From assembly GCA_964494205.1 (NCBI GenBank), contig CAZBRD010000014.1, positions 1 through 64,000 on the forward strand: a DNA stretch of 64,000 nucleotides, given 5' to 3'. The position numbers and the translations under genes were made by a program. This document shows, in pieces, positions 53,185 through 62,491 of this stretch. Each line of letters starts with the position of its first letter. Position 1 is the stretch's first letter. The DNA is from JBBTCX01 sp964494205 (GTDB lineage: Bacteria; Planctomycetota; Phycisphaerae; UBA1845). The notes beneath the pieces were generated by a model that made no database searches, was not told the origin of the DNA, and worked only from the letters and a program-made list of their open reading frames with translations.

Positions 53185-53637
53185 TTACTGGTTTTTCTTG
53201 CTGGTTGTCCTTGCCTTCGCAGGTTCCTTTTTGCCATCAATCTTCGCAAATAGTCTCTCGATCGGGATCAAGACAATAATCCAGGTAACGATGATGTTGA
53301 AGATGCCGACGGTGCCGGACACGATGTAATATGCTGTCGCGACGGCGAACAGAAGCCCCAAGGCGATGAGTATTGCGCCGAAGGATTGGCCAAAGGCGAG
53401 CCAGCCGCGCGGTTGCTCTTTCAACTCTTCCTGCCAGTCTTTTGATAGGAAGGCTTCGGGGCCGTGTTGCTCGAAGAGGTAGAGAGCGCGGTCGTCCGCA
53501 TGGTCGAACGGGGTGCCGCATTCGGGGCAGCGGCCGGGATCGGGAAGTCCGCGAAGGTTGTAATTGCATTGTGCGCAGACGATCGGATAGTCGTCGCACG
53601 GGATTGGAGCACGTGATGAGGATCGGTCGCCGCTCAT
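53185..53637 (-). CDS. Zinc-ribbon membrane protein
   Basis: 150 residues. The ribbon CAQCNYNLRGLPDPGRCPECGTPF (about 21-44) is a form very common in Planctomycetes. One long or two closely spaced transmembrane helices follow (GAILIALGLLFAVATAYYIV; GIFNIIVTWIIVLIPI) and a Lys-rich tail. It sits between the zinc-ribbon gene after SPFH-3 and the S41 peptidase, with 17 to 24 base gaps, so it is part of an operon. Function unknown. Confidence 0.75.
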   Translation of the reverse strand: MSGDRSSSRAPIPCDDYPIVCAQCNYNLRGLPDPGRCPECGTPFDHADDRALYLFEQHGPEAFLSKDWQEELKEQPRGWLAFGQSFGAILIALGLLFAVATAYYIVSGTVGIFNIIVTWIIVLIPIERLFAKIDGKKEPAKARTTSKKNQ

Positions 53638-53661
53638 GGATTTTGTCTTGCAAGTGTTTCG

Positions 53662-54072
53662 TCAGAGTTTCGTCCAATCGGGTTCCACCCAACTGAGAAT
53701 GCGGCCGTCGGGTGAGTCGAAGGTGACGGTGGCTGACACAACGTTTGGAGAATCCTCCTCGTTGGAATCCTGAACGCTGCCTTGGCAGGAATTCTCCGCT
53801 GCTTTGTATTGGTACGTCCACTGTTCAGCGGAAAGGTCTTCGGGGGTCGAGACAAATCGGACGGCGACCGGTTCGCCGAGGAGTTTGCGGACGCCCTTTC
53901 GCGTCATTAGCAACGTAAGCGATCGCCATTGGCGCGTGAGGGCCGTCGGCGTGGTGACTGGTTGCACGAGGCGTTCGGACAGTGCGATGCCGCATTGCCG
54001 GCAATAGTTGGCTATCGCCGAGTTTGCGGCACCGCACGCCCTGCAGGTTGTTTCGCGTTTAGTTTCGCTCAT
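53662..54072 (-). CDS. Zinc-ribbon protein with BamE/SmpA-like domain
   Basis: 136 residues. An N-terminal ribbon (CRACGAANSAIANYCRQCG) is followed by LLMTRKGVRKLLGEPVAVRFVS...WTYQY...VVSATVTFDSPDGRILSWVEP, which has the GMTKxxVxxLLGxP opening and beta pattern of BamE/SmpA domains, though here without signal peptide. It overlaps the end of the third SPFH gene by 14 bases, so translational coupling is likely and a physical link to that protein is a fair inference. Confidence 0.7.
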   Translation of the reverse strand: MSETKRETTCRACGAANSAIANYCRQCGIALSERLVQPVTTPTALTRQWRSLTLLMTRKGVRKLLGEPVAVRFVSTPEDLSAEQWTYQYKAAENSCQGSVQDSNEEDSPNVVSATVTFDSPDGRILSWVEPDWTKL

Positions 54073-56059
54073 TCAACGTCGACGCGGTCAATGCCTCGCG
54101 TATCTGTGTTCGAATTTTCTCAACCTCCGGTTTCGGAGGCGTCGGTGGAATCGCGCCCGCTCTTGCATCCAATTTCTCAGACAGCAGCATGGTCAACAAG
54201 GCCTCCATGACGCCTGCGCCTGTTTTGCCGTCGCCGTTGTTGCCGCCGATAACGATCTTCGGAACGACGTCGACGCGCGATTCCTCGATCGCGTCGGCGA
54301 AGCGAGTCATTACCTGCTGCGTGAGCTGGTACTGCGGGCCGCCGTACGCACGCACCTGTTCCTCGATCGCGATTGCCTGCGCGATACCGATGCGGGCGGA
54401 CTTTTCCGCCTCGGCTTCGGCGAGCGCACGAATCTGCGAGGCCTGCTGCAACGCACGCTGGTACTCAGCCTTACCCTCGTTGCTTTGAATAGCAATCGAC
54501 AACTCGCTTTCCGTCAACTGCTGCTGCTGGCGAGCGCGGGCTTCGGCTTCACGGAGTTCGCGTTCCTTCACAGCGGCCTTCTCCTGCCGCGCGTAGGTTT
54601 CGACCTGCTCCTCGGCGATTTGGCGCGTGCGGAGCTGGGTCAGAATATCCTCGATACGCTTGTCGCCCGCGGACGAAGTCGGCGTGCCGATCAGCACTTC
54701 TTCAAGTTCGAGATTGTAGTGGACGAACTTCTCCTGCATTTCCTCACCGGAGAGTTTCTGGATCATCGCACGATCCTGAAGCAGTTGGATCAGCGTACGC
54801 GTCTGGCCAATGTTCTTGAAGTAGGCTGACACCATCGGGTCGAGTGTTTGCTCGACGAGGCGTTTCACGTCGCCGAAGCGCTGCACGACCAGCGGGGCTT
54901 TGCGGTAGTCGATGTGCACGACGACCGACAACGGCAGCGAGGGCTCGAAAGCGTCCTTGGTGATCAGCGAGACTTCTTTCAAGTTCTCATCGTATTGGTG
55001 CGTACCGCTTTCACTTCGAATCCACTTGAGGATGAAGTTCGTCGTCGGGACAAGAATCACCTTGCCCGCGTAGGTGTTGAACGCGTACTTACCCGGGAGC
55101 AACGCTTCGCTCCACACGCCGCGCTGCCCGCGTTTCACGAGTTCGCCGTGCTTGTAGTCGGTTCCGGAAAGGTCCGTACCGACGTTGCCGGTATACGAAA
55201 CGACCACGCCAACTTGGCCAACTTCGACGACGGTCTTAGCGATCAGCTCGACGGTCGCGAAGAGGCGATTGACGTAGTACGTTCCCTCGACCAGCACCTG
55301 CAACTGGCGTCCGCGATGACCACCCGCGCGGAGAAACTTCTCGGCGTCCTGGAAGTTGTTGTGAAACGCCTCCGGTGCGTCCGCTTCGTGTCCGACAACG
55401 GGCGCGATGATCTCGCCTTCGGGCAACGTGGGTCCGTCGTGAACGGTCACGACGCCGACCGCATCGTCCGTGCCCTTGATGACGACCGGCTCGAATCCGT
55501 CGCGTTCGTTGATGACATTGGCCATGCCCTTGAAGAGGGCGTCGTCATCGCGGTCGAGCGAGAGGAAGTGTATCTGGTCTTCCGTGATCACGACGAACTG
55601 TGCCAGGTTGATGGCATACGTTCCTTCGCGCAGGATCTGGCGCTGCGGGCCACGCTGGCCGTTGCAACTCAGGAACGCACGCACGTCCTCGAAATTGCGC
55701 GCGGTTTCGTTCGAAGCCAGCGACTGCGTCGGCTCGAGCGTTTTGCCGTCGCGCGCGAACACATAACCAATCTTGCCCTGCGGGATCGTGACCAGCGACA
55801 CACTGTGCACCTGGAACTGCAAGGGCGTCAGAAAGTGCAGACCACCGCGGAGAACTTCCGGCTGAAAACCGGCTTCGCCGTTTAGTGCTATCAAGCCTGA
55901 TTCGACCGATCCTTTGCGGCTCCAGCGTTTTTCGACGATGCCCACGCGCTTGTTGGGGATGTATCGAATCCCTGCCAAACCGGTGACGAACACAAAGAGC
56001 AAGACGAATACACCAACCACCACGACCGTGCCTATGGTAACAAGGCCCGAAGCTAACAT
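54059..56059 (-). CDS. Large SPFH/Band 7 protein with repeated N-terminal modules
   Basis: 666 residues starting at MLASGLVTIGT, with AAAGGAATC upstream; an ATG 54 bases earlier has no such support. One transmembrane helix (VVVVGVFVLLFVFVTGLAGI) is followed by about four repeat units with the signature GxRGxxxxxLxxGxYxxN (GFQPEVLRGGLHFLTP; GPQRQILREGTYAINL; GRQLQVLVEGTYYVNR; GVWSEALLPGKYAFNT). Then come the SPFH core (LPLSVVVHIDYRKAPLVVQRFGDVKRLVEQTLDPMV), a coiled coil rich in Arg/Glu/Gln/Ala (about 480-600) and a disordered end. Same architecture as the pair at 7.7-11.0 kb. Followed by two zinc-ribbon genes. Confidence 0.87.
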   Translation of the reverse strand: MLASGLVTIGTVVVVGVFVLLFVFVTGLAGIRYIPNKRVGIVEKRWSRKGSVESGLIALNGEAGFQPEVLRGGLHFLTPLQFQVHSVSLVTIPQGKIGYVFARDGKTLEPTQSLASNETARNFEDVRAFLSCNGQRGPQRQILREGTYAINLAQFVVITEDQIHFLSLDRDDDALFKGMANVINERDGFEPVVIKGTDDAVGVVTVHDGPTLPEGEIIAPVVGHEADAPEAFHNNFQDAEKFLRAGGHRGRQLQVLVEGTYYVNRLFATVELIAKTVVEVGQVGVVVSYTGNVGTDLSGTDYKHGELVKRGQRGVWSEALLPGKYAFNTYAGKVILVPTTNFILKWIRSESGTHQYDENLKEVSLITKDAFEPSLPLSVVVHIDYRKAPLVVQRFGDVKRLVEQTLDPMVSAYFKNIGQTRTLIQLLQDRAMIQKLSGEEMQEKFVHYNLELEEVLIGTPTSSAGDKRIEDILTQLRTRQIAEEQVETYARQEKAAVKERELREAEARARQQQQLTESELSIAIQSNEGKAEYQRALQQASQIRALAEAEAEKSARIGIAQAIAIEEQVRAYGGPQYQLTQQVMTRFADAIEESRVDVVPKIVIGGNNGDGKTGAGVMEALLTMLLSEKLDARAGAIPPTPPKPEVEKIRTQIREALTASTLNERN

Positions 56060-56369
56060 TGTTTGATTCCTTTCAATCAAAAACTGCCCCTTGGGGAAAC
56101 AGCCCGAACACATAATTCGCCCAACGATGGAAAAAGACGCGGAAATCGATGGGCGTTTTTTGAGCTTGAGGAGCCTGCCGATGCAGGCGGGCGAAGATGA
56201 GTTGATTTCACGGCATGTTTTCTAGCGACCCTTCTCTTGAGGAGAAGTATACCACATTTTGAATTGAGATGCGGTTATAGAGCGCGTTGAATCTTGTAAT
56301 CGTAGGTTAAGGAACGCGGAAATAAGGGGTTATGTGAGTGCCGCTTGCTGGCACAGAAATTGCATCTTA
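56060..56369. other. Intergenic region, 310 bases
   Basis: Upstream DNA of the third SPFH gene. It holds one small hairpin, GCCTGC-CGAT-GCAGGC (56173-56188), of the same short-loop type as the clusters near 35.5 and 37.9 kb. No gene seen. Confidence 0.5.
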
Positions 56370-57065
56370 TCAGCGAGATTCGTCCATCATGAAGCCACCC
56401 ATCATTCCACCGAACAAATTGTCGTAGGCCCATCGGTGATGTCGCATTCCCAGAGGACCCATATGCGACCACAGCCCGTCCGTCGTTACGATCAGTTCCT
56501 CGGTGTCGCCATCACTGTCAAGGTCGTCCGAATCCGGGGAGAGCGTGAAAGTGTACGTGCCATTACAGAGGAAGTCTGAGTTCAAGAAGCCCGGTACGCA
56601 CATCCAATTGTCATACACTTCTCCATCGCCGAGATCAGCGGCTACAACTCCGACTTCATCAACGCTTCCGATGCCGAGTATTTCCACGCATGGCATCGGA
56701 AAATTAAGCGACTGCCCGGGAGGAACCGTGACGTCCTCATATTGCTCGTCCAGACTTTCGGCGCTTCGAATGTACGCAAGGTGAAAGGTGCACGGCCAAC
56801 CGGATTCGTTGATCAGCTGCACGTTTAGGTCAACATCGGGATCCGCCAGATAGGCTGCATTTGGGAAACCCATGTGGGCAGCCATGTGGCCGCCATATCC
56901 ATTCATCCAAGATCCACCAAAGCCGTCCTGCCCACCAATCTCGTCCGCTATTCGCTGAGCCTTGGTTGCCACGTCCGCCGACTGCCCAGTGGGCTGCTGT
57001 GTGGCTGTACACCCAATTAGTGCCAAACCGATTGTTACAATCATTCCATGGATAGCGCAGCGCAT
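56370..57065 (-). CDS. Predicted lipoprotein of unknown function
   Basis: 231 residues from the ATG with AGGAGAAA upstream. Signal peptide with lipobox ALIGC. The mature part starts Thr/Gln-rich, has a Gly/Met/His-rich stretch (GSWMNGYGGHMAAHMGF), a beta-type middle with DPDVDLNVQLINESGWPCTFHLAYIRS, an Asp-rich calcium-like run (LSPDSDDLDSDGDTEEL) and a Met/His/Gly-rich end (HMGPLGMRHHRWAYDNLFGGMMGGFMMDE). The Met/His clusters could bind copper or silver; this is speculative. Confidence 0.75.
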   Translation of the reverse strand: MRCAIHGMIVTIGLALIGCTATQQPTGQSADVATKAQRIADEIGGQDGFGGSWMNGYGGHMAAHMGFPNAAYLADPDVDLNVQLINESGWPCTFHLAYIRSAESLDEQYEDVTVPPGQSLNFPMPCVEILGIGSVDEVGVVAADLGDGEVYDNWMCVPGFLNSDFLCNGTYTFTLSPDSDDLDSDGDTEELIVTTDGLWSHMGPLGMRHHRWAYDNLFGGMMGGFMMDESR

Positions 57066-57155
57066 CGTTTTTTCTCCTGTTCTAAGGCTACGAATCAGAT
57101 TCGTGCCCGAATGGGAGAATGCGAGCAATTCCCGTGCCAAAGAATAGATTGCCGC

Positions 57156-60100
57156 TCACGCGGCGGAGGCTTCGCTGAGGCGGACGCTGACGCGTGTTGA
57201 CACTCCCGGTTCCTGCATGGTGATGCCGTAGAGTTGGTCGCCGATGCCCATCGTGCTTTTCGAGTGCGTGATGATGAGGAACTGCGCATGCGAGACGAAT
57301 TCCTGAACGATGCGGTTGAAGCGCTCGTTGTTGGCTTCGTCGAGGGCGGCGTCGACTTCGTCGAGAATGGCGAAGGGGGCCGGGCGACTCTGGAAGATGC
57401 TCATGAGCAATGCGATGGCGGTCATCGATTTTTCACCGCCGGACATGAGCGAGATGATCTGCAAATCCTTTCCCGGCGGTTGGGCGACGATTTCGATGCC
57501 GCATTCGAGCGGGTTTTCCAGATCTTCGAGCACGATATCGGCGCGGCCGCCTCCGAAGAGTTTGCGGAACATGGCGCGGAAGTTGTCGCGGATTTGCTCG
57601 AAGGAGGCGGTAAAGCGGTCGCGCGATTCGATATTGAGGCGCTCGATGAGCAGGTTCAACTGGCGGATGGACTCGGTGAGGTCGTCGCGCTGGCCCGCGA
57701 GGAAGGTGTGGCGCTGTTCGAGCTCTTCCAATTCCTGAATCGCGTCGAGGTTGACGTTGCCGAGGCGGGACATTTTTCCGCGGAGGTCGGCGATTTCGGC
57801 TTCGACCTCGGCCCAGTTCTGTTCTTCGTGTTCGTAGTTGTCGTAACGATCGGGCAGGTTGATCTGCATTTCCTCGCTGACGCGCGCGGCTAGCTCATCG
57901 CGGCGGACGTTGGTCTGGCCTAGTGACATTTGTCGTTCGTGAAGTTCGGATTCGACGATGGTCAGTTCGTTGCGGGCGGCGCGGACGGTTTGCACGAGGC
58001 GGTCCTGCTCCATGCGGAGGACGTCGCGGCGGTGACGCAGTTGGCTGGCTTCAGCGTCGAAGCGGCGGATGCGCTCGCTGAGGATGCCGAGTTGCTCGCG
58101 GCCTTTGACGACGGCGTCGTCGGCTTCGGTGATGCGCATCTGACTTTGCTGAATGTCATTCTTGGCCGTGGCGATGGTGCTTTCGATTTCGCGTATCGTG
58201 CGGCGAAGGGTATTGATCGTTTCGGCGGCGGCTGCACGTTTTTCGGTGAGTTGACCCGCGCGGACCCGGGCTTCGGTGAGTTGCTCCTGCACTTCGCTGC
58301 GTCGTGCGACGACCTCATCGATGCGTTGTTGATGCACGGCCACGCGCGATTCGCGATCCTTGTTTTCTCGCTCCAGCGCTTCCAGCGATTTGCCACCGGC
58401 TGCACTACGCTCAAGGACTTCGTCGATCTGCATCGTGATCATCGCGACTTCCTGCGCGATGAGCGGCTGCTCGCGGGTGAGGCGATCGACGGTGTCGCGA
58501 ATCCTGTTCAGGCCGGCGTTGGCTTCGACGCGGGCGGTGTTGCTTTCGTAGATAGCGGTGCGAAGTTCCTGTTGCACGGTCTCGAGGTGGGCGACTTCCG
58601 CCTGCGTGCGGTTCAATTGGTCGGCGAGCGTTGTCAGTGTTTGTTCGAGATCGGCGAGGCGACCGTCGATGTCGCGAAGTTCGCTGCGGCGCGAGATGAG
58701 GCCTGACGCGGTGTCTGATGGACCGATGAGGATGCGACCATCGGGCTCGACGACTTCACCTTCGAGAGTGACGAAGCGATGACCGTGTACGTCTTCGCGT
58801 GCGAGGCGGAGAGCCGTGGCGCGATCGTTGACGACGATGGTCTTGCCGAACAGGTGTCGGGCGAGTTGATCGAACTCGGTGTTGTAGCGAACGAGATCGA
58901 TGGCGCGGGCGATGACGCCTTCGATGCCGGTGAAGTCGCGATCGTTGACAATGGGCGGCAAACGATCAAGCGAGAGCGCGGTCAGGCGGCCCGGAAGGTC
59001 GGCGAATATCTCGGCGTGTGCATCGAGCGTTTGCGCGTCACGGAGGACCATGCACTGGTCCCATGCGCCGAGAGCTGCTTCGATGATGCGGGCGTGCTGC
59101 ACGTCGGCGTCGAAGAATTCGGCGACGAGGCCTAGGATGCCTTGTGCCCCCCCACTGTCGCCTGATGTGCGTTTGTGTTCAAGGACGCGGCGAACGCCTT
59201 CGCCGATGCCGTCCATGCGATGCTGCAATTCATTCAAGACATCGCGGCGGGATTGAAGCGCACTGCGTTGTTCTTTCGCGGTGACCTGCTCGTCGATCAA
59301 ACGTTGGCGAACTGAGTTCGCGCGGGCCGCTTCTTCTTTTTTCTCGTTGAGCTTGCGAGTCTCCTGCTCGATGAGAGCTTCTACGTCAGCGAGGCGGGCT
59401 TTTAGTTCTGCCTGCTGCGTGAGCTGGATTTGAAGCTCCGCGGAGATTTCGGCGTCGCGCGTGGTGAGTTTGCCCTGCTGGCCGAGAAGACTCTCGCGAT
59501 GAGTGTTCAACCGGATGATTTCGTTGTGCGTCTGCGCGCTCTTGCGTACGAGATCGATGATGCCTGATTTTTCGTCTTCGAGCGTCGCTTGCGCGCCCGT
59601 GAGATCGCGAGCGAGGCTGCGATCCTGTTCATTTAACTGATCGATCTGCGTGTTGAACTCGTGCGTCTGATGTTGCAAGGCGACCGCGCTCTCCTGCACG
59701 GTGGCTAATTCCTGCTCGGATTGTTGCAGGCGTTGTGAATCGACCGTCAGTCTTTCCTGCACACGCTGAAGTAAAGTACGTTGTTCCTCACCTCGGCGCT
59801 GGGCCGCGTCGATGCGTTCTTCCTGGGCATTCGAATCGGCACGCGACTGAACCAGTTGAGTTTCCGCGGCGCTGATTTGCAGAGCGAGATTGTCAACTTC
59901 CAAAGCGAGTTTTGATTCCTCGGCTTCGCAGCGGTCAATGTCCGTCTTGAGTGCAGTCACGCGATCGACTCGCGCGTCCACTTCGCGGGTCAGGTCGCGA
60001 ATCTGCTCCGAAAAACGATGGTACTCAGCCATTGAGTAGGAAAGGCGGAGGTCGTTCAGGCGGGCTTCGTATTCCTTAAAGCTGCGAGCCTTGCCGGCTT

Positions 60101-60722
60101 GGAGTTTGACGCTGCGGAGACGCTTCTCTAACTCTTCGATGATGTCGGCTGCGCGGAGAAGGTTCTGCTGGGTTCGCTCCAGCTTGCGCTCGGCTTCTTT
60201 CTTGCGGGCCTTGTATTTGCTGATGCCGGCGGCTTCTTCGAAAATGACGCGGCGTTCCTGAGGATTGCTTTGCAACAGGCCATCGACGCGACCTTGCTCG
60301 ATAATCGAATAAGCTTCGACGCCGACGCCGGTGTCGAGGAACAGTTCGCGGATATCCTTCAGCCTCGAGGAGCCGCCATTAAGGAGGTATTCGCTTTCGC
60401 CCGAGCGGTAAAGCTTTCGGGTAACTGTGATTTCCGTTTGATCGAGGGCGAGTTTGTGGTCGGTGTTGTCGAAAACGAGATCGACCTGGGCCATGCCGCT
60501 GCTTTTGCGTGTGGTGGAACCGGCGAAGATCATGTCAGCCATTTGACGGCCGCGGAGGGATTTGGCGGATTGTTCGCCGAGTACCCATTTGACGGCGTCT
60601 ACGACGTTGCTCTTGCCGCAACCGTTGGGGCCGACGACACAGGTGATTCCCGGTCCAAAGTCGAAGTCGACTTTGTCGGCGAAACTCTTGAAACCGCACA
60701 TGGAAACACGCTTGAGGAACAC
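57156..60722 (-). CDS. smc: Chromosome segregation ATPase SMC
   Basis: 1188 residues, normal for the family, from a GTG with AGGAGGT 7 bases upstream. Walker A GPNGCGKSN (about 32-40), then a coiled coil, the hinge at about 510-690 (GVRRVLEHKR...ARIIEAALGAWDQCMVLRDAQT), a returning coiled coil, and the C-terminal head with signature LMSGGEKSMTAIALLMSIF and Walker B PFAILDEVDAALDEANNERF. SMC dimers with ScpA/ScpB organise and help separate chromosomes. scpA and scpB are not in the window. All key motifs intact. Confidence 0.97.
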   Translation of the reverse strand: MFLKRVSMCGFKSFADKVDFDFGPGITCVVGPNGCGKSNVVDAVKWVLGEQSAKSLRGRQMADMIFAGSTTRKSSGMAQVDLVFDNTDHKLALDQTEITVTRKLYRSGESEYLLNGGSSRLKDIRELFLDTGVGVEAYSIIEQGRVDGLLQSNPQERRVIFEEAAGISKYKARKKEAERKLERTQQNLLRAADIIEELEKRLRSVKLQAGKARSFKEYEARLNDLRLSYSMAEYHRFSEQIRDLTREVDARVDRVTALKTDIDRCEAEESKLALEVDNLALQISAAETQLVQSRADSNAQEERIDAAQRRGEEQRTLLQRVQERLTVDSQRLQQSEQELATVQESAVALQHQTHEFNTQIDQLNEQDRSLARDLTGAQATLEDEKSGIIDLVRKSAQTHNEIIRLNTHRESLLGQQGKLTTRDAEISAELQIQLTQQAELKARLADVEALIEQETRKLNEKKEEAARANSVRQRLIDEQVTAKEQRSALQSRRDVLNELQHRMDGIGEGVRRVLEHKRTSGDSGGAQGILGLVAEFFDADVQHARIIEAALGAWDQCMVLRDAQTLDAHAEIFADLPGRLTALSLDRLPPIVNDRDFTGIEGVIARAIDLVRYNTEFDQLARHLFGKTIVVNDRATALRLAREDVHGHRFVTLEGEVVEPDGRILIGPSDTASGLISRRSELRDIDGRLADLEQTLTTLADQLNRTQAEVAHLETVQQELRTAIYESNTARVEANAGLNRIRDTVDRLTREQPLIAQEVAMITMQIDEVLERSAAGGKSLEALERENKDRESRVAVHQQRIDEVVARRSEVQEQLTEARVRAGQLTEKRAAAAETINTLRRTIREIESTIATAKNDIQQSQMRITEADDAVVKGREQLGILSERIRRFDAEASQLRHRRDVLRMEQDRLVQTVRAARNELTIVESELHERQMSLGQTNVRRDELAARVSEEMQINLPDRYDNYEHEEQNWAEVEAEIADLRGKMSRLGNVNLDAIQELEELEQRHTFLAGQRDDLTESIRQLNLLIERLNIESRDRFTASFEQIRDNFRAMFRKLFGGGRADIVLEDLENPLECGIEIVAQPPGKDLQIISLMSGGEKSMTAIALLMSIFQSRPAPFAILDEVDAALDEANNERFNRIVQEFVSHAQFLIITHSKSTMGIGDQLYGITMQEPGVSTRVSVRLSEASAA

Positions 60723-60858
60723 GTTCGCAACCTCCTGTTATTGTGGCCGCCCATCCATGGCGCTCGTCGAACGCACTGAATTTCGAGTCGGTTGGATCAC
60801 CCAGAGAAGTGTAACAATTCGGCCGAAGTGTCGCCAGCATTTCGTGTAAATGGTTTTA

Positions 60859-60885
60859 TTGTCCTTGGTACGGGCGGGCTATAAT
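60859..60885 (+). promoter_or_regulatory. Candidate promoter of the PAS histidine kinase gene
   Basis: TTGTCC and TATAAT with a 15-base spacer, 28 bases upstream of the start codon. The spacer is shorter than ideal. Confidence 0.35.
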
Positions 60886-60913
60886 TTGCCGTTTGGCTGG
60901 TCGGAGGATTTCA

Positions 60914-62491
60914 ATGTCCGGAAGCGCGGATACGCCGAAGCGACGGAATACTCGAAAGTCGGAGGACGCCGGCTCGCTTGGAGACGGCATCGATTTTCGC
61001 GCGTTTTGCGAACGCGCGCCCAACGCCATTATGGTCATCAGCGGCGAGGGGCGCTATGTCTATGCAAACCAGCGCATGTGCGAAATAACAGGGTACACCC
61101 GCGATGAGCTTCTCAACATGGGGGTCGGCGAACTGGCCCCGGATGCCGATCGGGAGCAGGTGCGACGAAACTACAAATATCTGCTGGAGACTGATTGCAC
61201 CGAAAGCCAACGAGTGCTGCGGCGTAAGGATGGTTCGTTGCTCCATGTGCTGGCGCAAACGACGGTCATTAACGATGAACACATGTTTTCGACGCTGCGC
61301 GACATTACAGAACAGCAGGCGATGGAGGAGAAACTCGATGCTGCGCTGCAACGATTGCAATTTCACATAGAACGGATGCCGCTGGGGTACATCGTGTGGG
61401 ATATCCATTTCAGGGTTTTGGAATGGAACCCGGCTGCGGAAAAGATATTCGGGTATTCCCGCGCTGAAGTGCTCGGCCAATGGGGGCCGGAATTCCTGGT
61501 TCCGTCGGAGGCACTGAATCACGTCTGGCATATCTGGGACGACCTGCTGCACGGCGACAAGTCGAGCCATTCGCTCAATGCCAATCTGCGAAAAGATGGA
61601 TCGACATTGACCTGTGAATGGTTCAACACCCCGCTTCTCGATTCGGACGGCAAGGTGACGGGAGTGGCTTCCATGGTGATGGATACCACGGAGCGCGACG
61701 CGATGGAGGCGCACATCCGAACCGTTCAGCGGATCGAGAGCCTTGGCGTGATGGCAGCGGGCATTGCACACGATTTCAACAGCTCGCTGATGGTCATGTT
61801 GGGGCAGAACGACCTGCTGAGAAATGTGCCGAAGCTTCCTCCCAAGGCGATCGAGTATATCGACCAGATTTCCGATGCGGGATTGAAGGCACGGGACTTG
61901 ATCAAGCATTTGCTCGCTTACGTACGGACAGGCCGCCACAACCCGCAACCGACAGATGTGAACGTAGTGGTCCGCGAGGCTGAGCGATTCATCCTCTCGT
62001 CGATCGGTCGCGCACATGATCTTGAGTTTGAATTGCAGGATGATCTGCCTCTCATTCAAGCAGACCGCAGCCAACTCGAGCAAGTGATCTTGAATCTGTG
62101 CGTGAACGCACAGCAGGCGATGAGTGGCGGCGGAACGATCTGGATTCGAACGCAGTGCGTTGAATTGACTCAACAGCAACTCGCTACTGGCTTTCCCGGG
62201 CAGCCGAAGGCAGGCAGCTATGTGGAATTGGTTGTGAGCGACAGTGGGTGCGGAATTGATCGAAAGACCATCCATCGCATCTTCGATCCGTTTTTCTCCA
62301 CCAAGTCGAATGGGCATGGATTAGGGTTGGCTGCGGTGCTGGGAGTTGTCAGGCAGCATCAAGCGCAGATCATGGTAGAATCGACGCCGGGACTTGGTAC
62401 GACGATGCGAGTCTGCTTTCCGGTTGATCAGAAAACCAATGAAATTCGAATCAATAACGACGGGAATGATCGCAGCATCGAATCGTCATGA
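60914..62491 (+). CDS. PAS-domain sensor histidine kinase (NtrB-like)
   Basis: 525 residues; the ATG at 60914 has GGAGGA 8 bases upstream, better than a TTG at 60893. No membrane helix, so cytoplasmic. Two PAS domains (about 32-145, FCERAPNAIMVISGEGRYVYANQR; about 150-270, RMPLGYIVWDIHFRVLEWNPAAEKIFGYSRAEVLG) precede HisKA with phospho-His in GIAHDFNSSLMVMLGQ (His286; the family norm is HDFNN) and HATPase_c (LEQVILNLCVNAQQAM, VVSDSGCGIDRKTI, FDPFFSTKSNGHGLGLA). No receiver is fused or adjacent. Its stop overlaps the convergent gene's stop by 6 bases. Confidence 0.92.
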   Translation: MSGSADTPKRRNTRKSEDAGSLGDGIDFRAFCERAPNAIMVISGEGRYVYANQRMCEITGYTRDELLNMGVGELAPDADREQVRRNYKYLLETDCTESQRVLRRKDGSLLHVLAQTTVINDEHMFSTLRDITEQQAMEEKLDAALQRLQFHIERMPLGYIVWDIHFRVLEWNPAAEKIFGYSRAEVLGQWGPEFLVPSEALNHVWHIWDDLLHGDKSSHSLNANLRKDGSTLTCEWFNTPLLDSDGKVTGVASMVMDTTERDAMEAHIRTVQRIESLGVMAAGIAHDFNSSLMVMLGQNDLLRNVPKLPPKAIEYIDQISDAGLKARDLIKHLLAYVRTGRHNPQPTDVNVVVREAERFILSSIGRAHDLEFELQDDLPLIQADRSQLEQVILNLCVNAQQAMSGGGTIWIRTQCVELTQQQLATGFPGQPKAGSYVELVVSDSGCGIDRKTIHRIFDPFFSTKSNGHGLGLAAVLGVVRQHQAQIMVESTPGLGTTMRVCFPVDQKTNEIRINNDGNDRSIESS

